Assembly: GCA_949740695.1 (NCBI GenBank)
Contig: CATJIY010000054.1
Coordinates: 1-5,366, forward strand
Reading direction: 5' to 3'
Source: an uncultured Eubacteriales bacterium
GTDB lineage: Bacteria; Bacillota; Clostridia; Oscillospirales; Butyricicoccaceae
DNA: 5,366 nt
The stretch's first letter is position 1. Each line of letters opens with the position of its first letter. Position numbers and translations under genes: made by a program. Positions 1 through 5,366 of this stretch are shown piece by piece. Under the pieces are notes generated by a model, which did no database searches, was not told the origin of the DNA, and saw nothing but the letters and a program-made list of their open reading frames with translations.

Positions 1-154
1 CCTGAGCTTTGCGCATGGCTAATTGGCGGGCGCGTTCTTCTGGATTAGCGCAGAAAAGGGTCTCGTCACAGCCAGTAGGCGCAACGCGAAACCAGGGGGT
101 AATCAATCCCAGCAGCTCTCGCCGCCGGGGGGATTGTGACGCGAGGATCAACAT
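1..154 (-). CDS. maf: Maf/YhdE-family nucleotide pyrophosphatase, N-terminal part (cut by window edge)
   Basis: The first 51 codons of a minus-strand gene are present; the rest lies beyond the left edge. The protein begins MLILASQSPRRRELL, which carries the Maf signature S-x-S-P-R-R close to the N-terminus (residues 6-11), followed by a conserved Asp-Glu pair (CDET, about residues 30-33). Maf proteins are cytoplasmic NTP pyrophosphatases that hydrolyse dTTP, UTP or modified pyrimidine triphosphates to monophosphates and are linked to septum control; that role is family knowledge. The ATG at 154 places the motif at the usual distance from the start, and an in-frame stop lies upstream at about 225. 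The Shine-Dalgarno match is poor (only GGAAAG about 13 bases upstream), unlike its neighbours. The gene follows dut in the same direction with no terminator between them. Family identity is strong; substrate is unknown. Confidence 0.9.
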   Translation of the reverse strand, partial: MLILASQSPRRRELLGLITPWFRVAPTGCDETLFCANPEERARQLAMRKAQ

Positions 155-184
155 AGAGGGAGACCAACTTTCCAAGTGAGTTTG

Positions 185-272
185 TTCAGGCCGGGGGCAG
201 GCGGTCCCAACGCTTTTCTCAGATTACGAGAAGCTGGCGCCTTTAAAGAATTTCAGATGCGTCCGGCCTGAA
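185..272 (-). ncRNA. Candidate structured RNA element in the dut-maf gap (putative maf leader)
   Basis: A perfect 10-base inverted repeat (TTCAGGCCGG at 272-263, CCGGCCTGAA at 194-185, minus-strand reading) encloses 68 bases. Within it a second hairpin can be drawn from 241 to 200: GGCG with CGCC, CCA with TGG (GAC bulged), and GCTTCTC with GAGAAAAGC (AA bulged), around a 7-base loop GTAATCT. A 21-base unpaired stretch lies on the 5' side and 5 bases on the 3' side. No T-tract follows, so it does not look like an intrinsic terminator. It occupies most of the 152-base space upstream of maf. Folding was done by hand; it matches no family I recognise and could be a maf leader, a processing site or chance. 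Confidence 0.4.
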
Positions 273-306
273 GCCATGAAGCGTTTGGAACGGCAGCGCG
301 AATCTA

Positions 307-753
307 TTATTTTTTTGTACTGCCAAAGCCGCCTTCGCCTCGGGCGGTTTCCTCCAATTCTGCCTGTACTGTCAGATCAAATTGAGGGGCAGGCAGCAGC
401 ACCAATTGGGCAATCCGGTCGCCGTTTTTTATCGTATAGGATTGGTTGGAAAGGTTCACCAGAGACACTTGAACCTCTCCACGATAGTCAGGGTCAATCA
501 ATCCCACTCCATTGGCTAAAGCGATTCCATCTCGGGAGGAAAGCCCGCTGCGGGCCAGTAAAAAACCGCCGTATCCTGCCGGTACAGCTATTTTTAATCC
601 GGTGGGGATTCTCGCCCGCTGGCCGGGAAGCAACGTTACCGCTCCCTGGGGGAGAAAAGCGGCGATATCTCGAGCAGCTGAATTTTCAGTCTGATATTGT
701 GGCAGGGCAGGGATTTGGCCCTCTCGCTGGATTAGGGAAATTCGCAATTCCAT
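307..753 (-). CDS. dut: dUTP diphosphatase (trimeric dUTPase)
   Basis: A complete 148-residue protein of normal size for trimeric dUTPases, which hydrolyse dUTP to dUMP and pyrophosphate, keeping uracil out of DNA and supplying dUMP for thymidylate synthesis. All five family motifs are in order: I, AARDIAA (about 26-32); II, ARSGLSSRDGI (67-77) with the conserved Ser69; III, GVGLIDPDYRGEV (82-94) with the likely catalytic Asp87 and the sugar-discriminating Tyr90; IV, GDRIAQLVLLP (111-121); V, RGEGGFGSTKK (138-148), the glycine-rich tail that closes over the nucleotide. Motif I has ARD where AGxD is more usual, a mild variation. The ATG overlaps the TAA of the U32 gene by one base (TAATG), with GAGGAG 7 bases upstream, so translation is probably coupled. 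Cytoplasmic. Confidence 0.97.
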   Translation of the reverse strand: MELRISLIQREGQIPALPQYQTENSAARDIAAFLPQGAVTLLPGQRARIPTGLKIAVPAGYGGFLLARSGLSSRDGIALANGVGLIDPDYRGEVQVSLVNLSNQSYTIKNGDRIAQLVLLPAPQFDLTVQAELEETARGEGGFGSTKK

Positions 754-2867
754 TATTGTACTCCTCGATAATAAAGTCCTCGGGTAGTGCGTTCAGGCGG
801 TGTTCCTGTTCCTTGCTGATAAGCTTGAATGACCCGTTCAATTTCCCGGGTATTTTCGGTAGTAAAGCACAGCCGCAGCCACCGCAAGCCCAAACCTTGC
901 AGATCAGAAAGTTTGTCTGCAAGCCAGAGCTTTTCTGCATTATATAAGGTAGAGCGGCAGTGATTTTCCTGAAGAATGGGAAAACTGCGGCCTGTTTTAT
1001 CGATGATGGCGTTTCCGGTACCGCCGCAGGCTTTGCCGTCCCGAGCGCAGCCATCGCCATGGCGTTTGGTAATACAATTTTCCGTAATCATCAAGGGTAG
1101 CCGTCCATAAGCTAGGATCTGGCAGTCCACGCCCAAGCTCATATCCCGAATCTGGGCCAGATTCATCTCAAAAGAAAGGGTGCAGGAGGAGAGGCCCTGC
1201 TCCCTCAGCTCTTTTACCGATTGAGAATTCATGGCATTTAGGCTGAAATCTCCATGGAGGGTGAAATCTAGCCGCCCCACCAGAGGCAACTGGCCTAGAT
1301 TGGTACACACTAGATGGGAAAAGCCAGCCTCTCGCAGTTGCCGCAGCCGTTCCAAAACCTGGGGCCATTGACTGTCAAAGATTACCCGGTCCAGCACAGC
1401 GGCAAAGGTCAGCCCTTTTTCCGCCAGGGCTTGTAGCATAGGGAGATTGGCGGTCATTTCTTCCAGAGGAAGGTAAATCGCTTCCGGTCTGGCTCGCAAA
1501 ATAGCGGCCGTCAACTGGTCGGCCCGCAAAAAGGAGAAAATCCATCCCGGCTTTTCGCCGTAAGGCAGGCGTTTGACTCCAGGCTGCCAGTCGCCGGTTC
1601 GGCGCTGGGGGGGCATCCGTCGCTGGAGAGCTAGTCCCTCCAAACATTGGCGGCGCATGGCGTTAATGGTCGAAGCAGAGGCCCGGAGTCCAGGTTCCAG
1701 CAGAATCTCTATCTGGTCGGGGGAAAAGACTGTTCCCCCGGTTTTGGTTAAGGCGGAGGAGACCTCTTCTTTTTTGGTAGCCCGGCTGCGGGCTGGTTCG
1801 GCGGGCTGGCCCGCAGTCTCATACCGGTTGCCTTCTTGGTCGGAAACGGTCAGGCGCATCTCTTCTCCCGATTTGGCGGTAAAGGTCATGCGTACCGGCA
1901 CACAGGGCGGCTCGGGTTGCGCCTGATAGAGATCTCGGGCTCGTTTATATAGCGCCCGGGCTGCCTTGCCCCCTTCCTCCTGCCGGGTTCCAAACATATG
2001 GCTTCCCAGCTTGCCGGTGAAATATCCGTCGGTAAATCCCTCTCGGGAAAAAACCGTTTGAAGCTGGTCCAGTTCGTCACGGGAAGGGGGACGCTTTTCC
2101 GTGAGGGCTTTTTTATAAATGCTGGTGACTAGAGCGGTATATTCAGGGCGCTTCATTCGGCCCTCGATCTTTAGTGTGTGTACGCCAGCCTGTTCCAATT
2201 CCTCCAAATGACGGGCAAGGCTCAGATCTTTCACGCTTAAGGGATAGACCAGACTGCCGCCAAAGTAGCTGTAAGCCATCCGGCAGGGCTGAGCGCAAAG
2301 TCCGCGGTTTCCGCTGCGGCCTCCGATAGCCGAGGAAAGATAACACTGGCCGGAGTAGCACATACACAGCGCGCCATGGACAAAGATTTCGATCTCCAGC
2401 GGACTGCGTTTGCAAATAAATGCAATCTCCTTTAAGGGCAGCTCCCGGGAAAGTACCACCCGAGAAAAACCCAATTTTTCGGCGGCTAAGACGCCGCCTA
2501 GATTGTGTAAAGTCATTTGAGTAGAGGCATGTAGGGGCAAGTCTGGGGCCAGCGTCCGGATCATACGGGCCATACCTAGATCCTGAACGATCACCGCGTC
2601 GGCCCCCAACTCAGAGAGTTTTCCGATCAGCTCCTTGGCGCGGAGCAGTTCCCGGTCGGTAACCAGGGTGTTTACCGTCACATAGGTTTTAACTCCCCGC
2701 AGACGGCAATAGCGAAAAGCTTCAGCCAGCTGGTTGTCTTCTAAGTTTTTTGCGTTGCGCCGGGCATTGAAATCCCCAGCGCCAAAATATACGGCGTCGG
2801 CGCCGCCGCGCACAGCGGCGACAACGCCTTCCAGTGAGCCGGCGGGACTCATCAATTCCATGGGCAT
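753..2867 (-). CDS. U32 family peptidase-like protein with DUF3656, RlhA-type
   Basis: A 704-residue protein. The N-terminal U32 domain (about 3-300) opens with ELMSPAGSLE and GGADAVYFG and contains the U32 signature IFVHGALCMCYSGQC (161-175), then NRGLCAQPCR. Cys168, Cys175, Cys191 and Cys195 have the spacing of the Fe-S-binding cysteines of U32 RNA hydroxylation factors such as E. coli RlhA (23S rRNA C2501, prephenate dependent). Residues about 320-412 look like DUF3656. A second barrel-like half (about 435-690) has its own cysteines C598, C607, C614 and C637. The 'peptidase' name is historical; RNA hydroxylation is the better family-based guess, but TrhP-like tRNA modification cannot be excluded, so I give no symbol. 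The ATG at 2867 has AGGAG 11 bases upstream. It starts 21 bases after zapA and its stop overlaps dut. Confidence 0.9.
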   Translation of the reverse strand: MPMELMSPAGSLEGVVAAVRGGADAVYFGAGDFNARRNAKNLEDNQLAEAFRYCRLRGVKTYVTVNTLVTDRELLRAKELIGKLSELGADAVIVQDLGMARMIRTLAPDLPLHASTQMTLHNLGGVLAAEKLGFSRVVLSRELPLKEIAFICKRSPLEIEIFVHGALCMCYSGQCYLSSAIGGRSGNRGLCAQPCRMAYSYFGGSLVYPLSVKDLSLARHLEELEQAGVHTLKIEGRMKRPEYTALVTSIYKKALTEKRPPSRDELDQLQTVFSREGFTDGYFTGKLGSHMFGTRQEEGGKAARALYKRARDLYQAQPEPPCVPVRMTFTAKSGEEMRLTVSDQEGNRYETAGQPAEPARSRATKKEEVSSALTKTGGTVFSPDQIEILLEPGLRASASTINAMRRQCLEGLALQRRMPPQRRTGDWQPGVKRLPYGEKPGWIFSFLRADQLTAAILRARPEAIYLPLEEMTANLPMLQALAEKGLTFAAVLDRVIFDSQWPQVLERLRQLREAGFSHLVCTNLGQLPLVGRLDFTLHGDFSLNAMNSQSVKELREQGLSSCTLSFEMNLAQIRDMSLGVDCQILAYGRLPLMITENCITKRHGDGCARDGKACGGTGNAIIDKTGRSFPILQENHCRSTLYNAEKLWLADKLSDLQGLGLRWLRLCFTTENTREIERVIQAYQQGTGTPPERTTRGLYYRGVQ

Positions 2868-2888
2868 AGTGGTTGTTTCTCCTGTTGG

Positions 2889-3194
2889 TTAATCCTTTTT
2901 CGCGGATTCTTTTTTTAACCGGTTCAACTCGGTCCGCAGCCGGCCGCATTCTTCCGCATAATCTTTTATTTGTAACCGCAGCCCGTCAGAAGCTTCCAGC
3001 GCCCGAAAATAGCGGTCGGAAAGATTCATGGCGGCCAATACGGTGGCGGTGAGGGAGGACAACGGCGCGGCATCTTTAACCTCTTGGATGGAACGATCCA
3101 CCAGTTCGGCATTTTTGCGGATATACTCCGCAGGGTCCTCGGAAATCACTGTATAATCAAATCCGTCAATCGTTACGATTACGCGATTCAGCAT
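2889..3194 (-). CDS. zapA: Cell division protein ZapA
   Basis: A 101-residue protein, typical for ZapA. The N-terminal head begins with RVIVTIDGFDYTVISEDP, the usual beta hairpin with a glycine, followed by an EYIRKNAELVDRSIQEV helix and the conserved stretch TATVLAAMNLSDRYF (about 49-63). The rest (about 64-99) is a charged coiled coil (EECGRLRTELNRLKKE). ZapA binds FtsZ in the cytoplasm and bundles its filaments at the division site. The ATG at 3194 follows an excellent site, AAAGGAGGAG at 3210-3201. It is the first gene of the minus-strand set and is separated from its predicted promoter by about 200 bases that appear highly structured. Low sequence conservation is normal in this family; the operon position before a U32 gene supports the call. 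Confidence 0.92.
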   Translation of the reverse strand: MLNRVIVTIDGFDYTVISEDPAEYIRKNAELVDRSIQEVKDAAPLSSLTATVLAAMNLSDRYFRALEASDGLRLQIKDYAEECGRLRTELNRLKKESAKKD

Positions 3195-3200
3195 CGGTTA

Positions 3201-3210
3201 CTCCTCCTTT
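3201..3210 (-). promoter_or_regulatory. Strong ribosome binding site of zapA
   Basis: Minus-strand AAAGGAGGAG ends six bases before the ATG at 3194. It fixes the zapA start and lies just outside the proposed outer helix of the upstream structured RNA. Confidence 0.85.
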
Positions 3211-3214
3211 TCCC

Positions 3215-3398
3215 AAAAGTCAGCAAGCTCTTGAGGCGCTCTGTTGGTTTTCAATTTCTAGTGAATGTACCGTTTGAAATTTTTCGAGGTTCTGGCCGCG
3301 CAAACTTCAAAGAACCTGAAATCCATTCACGATTGGGCCGTAAGCGCAGCTTTTTTGAACCAGTGAACGACAGTTGCCCCTTGCCGCATGCTGATTTT
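3215..3398 (-). ncRNA. Candidate 6S-like structured RNA or long zapA leader
   Basis: Hand folding of the minus strand from the predicted start site gives nested helices in order. (1) AAAATCAGC (3398-3390) with GCTGACTTTT (3224-3215), one base bulged. (2) GGGGC (3380-3376) with GCCTC (3237-3233). (3) CTGT (3373-3370) with ACAG (3244-3241). (4) GGTTCAA (3361-3355) with TTGAAAACC (3254-3246), AA bulged. (5) GTGAATG (3330-3324) with CATTCAC (3267-3261). (6) AGGTTCT (3317-3311) with AGAACCT (3293-3287). Between helices 4 and 5 is a wide asymmetric bubble whose 5' side can form a small hairpin, AAGC-TGC-GCTT (3352-3342). The result is a rod of 184 bases with a central bubble, similar in size and shape to 6S RNA, which binds housekeeping RNA polymerase. 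I do not recognise primary-sequence 6S signatures with certainty; a cis-acting leader of zapA is the main alternative. No clear terminator separates it from zapA. Confidence 0.5.
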
Positions 3399-3403
3399 GT
3401 TTT

Positions 3404-3431
3404 ATTATACCATGGGCGGCTCGGATTGCAA
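3404..3431 (-). promoter_or_regulatory. Sigma-A-type promoter for the structured RNA / zapA operon
   Basis: On the minus strand TTGCAA (3431-3426) and a perfect TATAAT (3409-3404) are 16 bases apart. The start site would fall at about 3398-3397, exactly where the outer helix of the proposed RNA begins and about 200 bases upstream of zapA. The -35 box matches the consensus at four of six positions. Confidence 0.75.
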
Positions 3432-3502
3432 AGGAAAAAGCAGAACTTTCTCGTCAAAAAGTCTTAAAATTTTTGAAAATTGCGCCAAACAGATTCCAAT
3501 GG

Positions 3503-3531
3503 TTGTCATCGCTTCTGTCCTATGATATGAT
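3503..3531 (+). promoter_or_regulatory. Sigma-A-type promoter for the CYTH-DUF3810 pair
   Basis: TTGTCA (3503-3508) and TATGAT (3526-3531) are 17 bases apart. A second overlapping TATGAT lies at 3521-3526, but its 12-base spacing is too short. The start would be near 3538, leaving a leader of about 33 bases that contains the AAAGGAGG site. It faces away from the zapA promoter, with about 70 AT-rich bases between the two -35 boxes. Confidence 0.75.
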
Positions 3532-3557
3532 AAATCTATTCTGACATTACGATGGAA

Positions 3558-3565
3558 AAAGGAGG
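3558..3565 (+). promoter_or_regulatory. Ribosome binding site of the CYTH gene
   Basis: AAAGGAGG lies five bases before GTG (3571) and eight before an adjacent in-frame TTG (3574). Either could serve as start; GTG is the stronger codon and is preferred. Confidence 0.8.
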
Positions 3566-3570
3566 AACCG

Positions 3571-4170
3571 GTGTTGGAAACCGAGATCAAGCTTGGTCCG
3601 GCGCTACCTGAACAGGCACAGCGCGCTTATGACGACCAGACGATGTTGCTTTCTGCGGGAGAGGAGCAGATCCTAGAAATGCGCACCTGCTATTATGATA
3701 GTCCTTCGAACGCTTTAGCCGCTAACCAGCAGATGGTGCGCTTGCGGTGGGAAAATGGGAGAGGGGTTTGTACCTTTAAGGGGCGAGCACAAGACTTTTC
3801 CCGGTTGGAGCTGGAGTGTCCTGCGACGGATATCCAGACCGGGGCAGGGGAGCTCGCGGCTTATCCGGAGATGCCTCCAGATTCGGCGGCGATTCTTAAA
3901 GGAGAACTGATTCCGGTGTGCGGGGCGGAATTTATACGGAGGACCCGGCTCTGCCGGGCGGAGGACACGCTGATATCATTCTGTTGGGATCAGGGTTTTT
4001 TCGTAAGAGGTTCGGTTCGCCAACCCTTTTGCGAGCTAGAGTTAGAGCTAGTGGAAGGAAATTTGGGGCGGTTAATGGAAGTTGCCCGGCAGCTCTCTGC
4101 CGTCTATCATTTGCCAGTATGTCATTTGTCTAAACAGCAGCGGGCTATGGCGCTGGAGGTTTGGCCGTGA
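3571..4170 (+). CDS. CYTH domain-containing protein (triphosphate tunnel metalloenzyme)
   Basis: A 199-residue cytoplasmic protein. It starts MLETEIKL, carrying the defining E-x-E-x-K motif (Glu3, Glu5, Lys7). Further CYTH elements follow in order: YYDSPSNAL (41-49), VRLRW (56-60, Arg57 and Arg59), TFKG (Lys70), RLELE (78-82), RRTR (123-126), WDQG (Asp140), ELELEL (155-160) and LSK (Lys188). Alternating acidic and basic residues line an eight-stranded tunnel that binds triphosphate and divalent metal in this superfamily, whose members include inorganic triphosphatases, thiamine triphosphatases and class IV adenylate cyclases. There is no CHAD domain, so it is a stand-alone CYTH protein; inorganic or organic triphosphate hydrolysis is the simplest inference, substrate unknown. 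It starts with GTG after AAAGGAGG and overlaps the next gene by four bases. Confidence 0.88.
   Translation: MLETEIKLGPALPEQAQRAYDDQTMLLSAGEEQILEMRTCYYDSPSNALAANQQMVRLRWENGRGVCTFKGRAQDFSRLELECPATDIQTGAGELAAYPEMPPDSAAILKGELIPVCGAEFIRRTRLCRAEDTLISFCWDQGFFVRGSVRQPFCELELELVEGNLGRLMEVARQLSAVYHLPVCHLSKQQRAMALEVWP
4155..4159 (+). promoter_or_regulatory. Ribosome binding site that decides the DUF3810 start
   Basis: GGAGG inside the end of the CYTH gene lies seven bases before GTG at 4167 and only one base before the in-frame TTG at 4161. This spacing favours the GTG start and a four-base GTGA stop-start overlap. Confidence 0.8.
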
Positions 4171-5294
4171 GTCGCCCGGCCGTTTTGCAGGGACGGTCTT
4201 TGCGCCGGAAGGAGAAGGGGAGGTTGGTCTGGTGGGGCTGGCTTTGCCTTGGCGGAGGGCTGCTGGCGCTATCCTGGCTGTTGTGGCGGCTTTGCGGGGC
4301 ATATCCATTGGTGAGTGTTGGTGTTCGAAGGGTTTCCCATTGGATGGGAACTGGACTTTCCAGGGTTTTTGGCTTGCTGCCTGTTCCTTTGTCAGAATGG
4401 GTGGTGGGTGCTGGAGTGTTAGGGCCTTTGTTCTGGCTGGCGGCGACTTTATGCCGCCGCCAGTGGCGGAAGGCTGGGCGTGGACTATGCAAGCTGATTT
4501 TTTGCCTGTGTGCCGCAATTTTGTGGTTTGTCTTTTTTTATGGCGTTCATCATACGGCGCCTCCGCTGACGGAAAAATTAAATCTGGAGGTAGCGCCATA
4601 TTCCCAAGACCAGCTGGAAGCTTTTGTGGATTATGCGGTTGCCCAGGTAAACCTGTTGGCTGGGCAGGTTCCCCGACAGGGGGAGGATTGTGACTTCGGC
4701 TCCTTTCGGGAACTGGCAAAGCTGGCGGATCAGGAATACGCCCAGCTAGCGGAGCGGTATCCGGTCTATGACCGGATGCGGCCAGGGCTGGTAAAGCGCA
4801 GCTTGGTGGGAGGCCGCATCATGTCCTTGGCAGACCTGGCTGGCTATTATTTTCCATTTACAGGGGAATCGGTTGTTAGCTCAGATGTGGTGCAAACCCA
4901 TATTCCTTTTGATATTGCGCATGAGTTGGCCCATGGCCTGGGGATCGGGCCGGAAGCCGAGTGCAATTTTTCTGCTTTTTTGGCCTGTAGCGGCAGCGCT
5001 GATCTGCGGCTGCAATATTCTGGATGGCTGTGCGCTTATGTTTACGCCAACAATGGATTATACGCCATGGATCCTGCCGCTTCCAGCCAGCGGACGGCGG
5101 CGCTGTGCGATCTGGCCCGTCATGATTTATGGGTGTTGAATGAAAACCTTCGCCGGTTTGAAGGACCGCTGAATAACGCGGGCAGCGCGGTAAACGATGC
5201 GCTGATTAAAGCCACTGGTCAGCCTGACGGCGTGGCTAGCTATGGTAAAGTCGCTGATCTTTTGTTGGCTTGGTTTTATTGGGAACACAGGTAA
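4167..5294 (+). CDS. DUF3810 membrane protein with HExxH zinc metalloprotease motif
   Basis: With the GTG start it has 375 residues. A basic N-terminus (RSLRRKEKGR) is followed by three hydrophobic segments at about 21-43, 68-95 and 107-127. Positive residues after segment two (RRQWRK) fit an inside-loop, so the large C-terminal part (about 130-375) should lie outside the membrane. It contains FDIAHELAHGLGIGPEAECNF: His252, Glu253 and His256 form HExxH, and Glu265, nine residues on, is a likely third zinc ligand. The spacing and the following FxAFLAC and YSGWLCAY stretches match DUF3810 as I know it. This is a probable membrane-anchored zinc peptidase with no assigned substrate. It is translationally coupled to the CYTH gene. 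A strong 9-base-pair hairpin lies in its coding sequence after segment two. Confidence 0.85.
   Translation: MSRPAVLQGRSLRRKEKGRLVWWGWLCLGGGLLALSWLLWRLCGAYPLVSVGVRRVSHWMGTGLSRVFGLLPVPLSEWVVGAGVLGPLFWLAATLCRRQWRKAGRGLCKLIFCLCAAILWFVFFYGVHHTAPPLTEKLNLEVAPYSQDQLEAFVDYAVAQVNLLAGQVPRQGEDCDFGSFRELAKLADQEYAQLAERYPVYDRMRPGLVKRSLVGGRIMSLADLAGYYFPFTGESVVSSDVVQTHIPFDIAHELAHGLGIGPEAECNFSAFLACSGSADLRLQYSGWLCAYVYANNGLYAMDPAASSQRTAALCDLARHDLWVLNENLRRFEGPLNNAGSAVNDALIKATGQPDGVASYGKVADLLLAWFYWEHR
4437..4463 (+). repeat. Perfect 9-base inverted repeat inside the DUF3810 gene
   Basis: CTGGCGGCG (4437-4445) and CGCCGCCAG (4455-4463) pair perfectly around a nine-base loop. The arms encode the end of the second membrane segment and the basic loop after it. 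It is not followed by a T-tract. Confidence 0.7.
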
Positions 5295-5305
5295 GTTTGT
5301 TTCTG

Positions 5306-5352
5306 GCAGAAGAACTTTCGCAGAATTGTCGGAAAACTTTCTGCTTTTCTGC
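5306..5352. repeat. Nested inverted repeat after the DUF3810 gene
   Basis: Two copies of GCAGAA (5306-5311, 5320-5325) are followed by two copies of TTCTGC (5339-5344, 5347-5352), so an inner and an outer stem can form. Downstream is only AAAAATTT, so an intrinsic terminator is possible but weak. It lies 11 bases after the stop codon, and the remaining 72 non-coding bases of the window show nothing else. Confidence 0.5.
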
Positions 5353-5366
5353 AAAAATTTGTGTAG

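Noticed and set aside
201..209. TGGGACCGC on the minus strand resembles the TGGNACCGC core of a T-box leader.
   Set aside because: The gap before maf is too short for a T-box stem I plus terminator, no terminator T-tract follows, and maf is not an aminoacyl-tRNA synthetase or amino-acid gene.
247..297. Short minus-strand frame MASGRTHLKFFKGASFS before maf (about 277-224).
   Set aside because: Seventeen codons, no Shine-Dalgarno site, and it overlaps the inverted repeat; too little to support a leader peptide.
308..316. T-rich run on the plus strand that could look like the tail of a terminator.
   Set aside because: It is the complement of the AAA AAA TAA codons ending dut, and only a weak stem precedes it.
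276..947. Long plus-strand open frame of 223 codons.
   Set aside because: It is antisense to dut and the end of the U32 gene, both of which have clear family motifs; its product has no recognisable domain and no ribosome binding site.
2804..2820. CGCCGC/GCGGCG hairpin with a five-base loop.
   Set aside because: It encodes the conserved Gly-Ala-rich start of the U32 domain and is explained by codon composition.
3084..3467. Plus-strand open frame of 127 codons over zapA and its upstream region.
   Set aside because: It is antisense to zapA and to the structured region, has no ribosome binding site, and its product is not recognisable.
4072..4719. Minus-strand open frame of 215 codons, and a plus-strand frame at 4082-4693, over the CYTH/DUF3810 junction.
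   Set aside because: Both are shadows of the two plus-strand genes; the minus-strand product is proline-rich and low complexity, as expected for an antisense GC-rich frame.

Overview
The window looks like ordinary chromosomal DNA from a low-to-moderate GC Gram-positive anaerobe, most likely a Clostridia/Oscillospirales-type gut bacterium. This rests on strong AGGAGG-type ribosome binding sites, GTG starts, a large two-part U32 protein next to zapA, and a DUF3810 protein coupled to a CYTH protein. The assignment is inferred from family content and is not a measured match. No mobile element, tRNA, rRNA or CRISPR array is visible.

Layout: two gene sets diverge from an intergenic region of about 375 bases (3195-3570). 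On the minus strand, read right to left, are zapA (cell division), a 704-residue U32 protein of the RlhA type (probable Fe-S dependent RNA hydroxylation factor), dut (dUTPase) and the start of maf (nucleotide pyrophosphatase), which is cut by the left edge. zapA, the U32 gene and dut are packed tightly (21-base gap, then a TAATG overlap). maf follows after a 152-base gap that contains a strong long-range inverted repeat. On the plus strand are a CYTH-domain protein and a DUF3810 membrane protein with an HELAH zinc motif, which overlap by four bases (GTGA). The last 72 bases are non-coding and carry a nested inverted repeat.

The divergent region holds a convincing sigma-A-type promoter on each strand. 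The minus-strand promoter would start an RNA about 200 bases upstream of zapA. Hand folding of its first 184 bases gives a long, ordered, rod-like structure whose outer helix begins at the predicted start site. Its size and shape resemble 6S RNA, but it could instead be a cis-acting leader of zapA. This is the most interesting item in the window.

Functionally, the minus-strand operon mixes division (ZapA), RNA modification (U32) and nucleotide-pool cleaning (Dut, Maf). The plus-strand pair combines a probable cytoplasmic triphosphate-binding enzyme with a membrane-anchored probable metalloprotease facing outward; no known pathway joins them.
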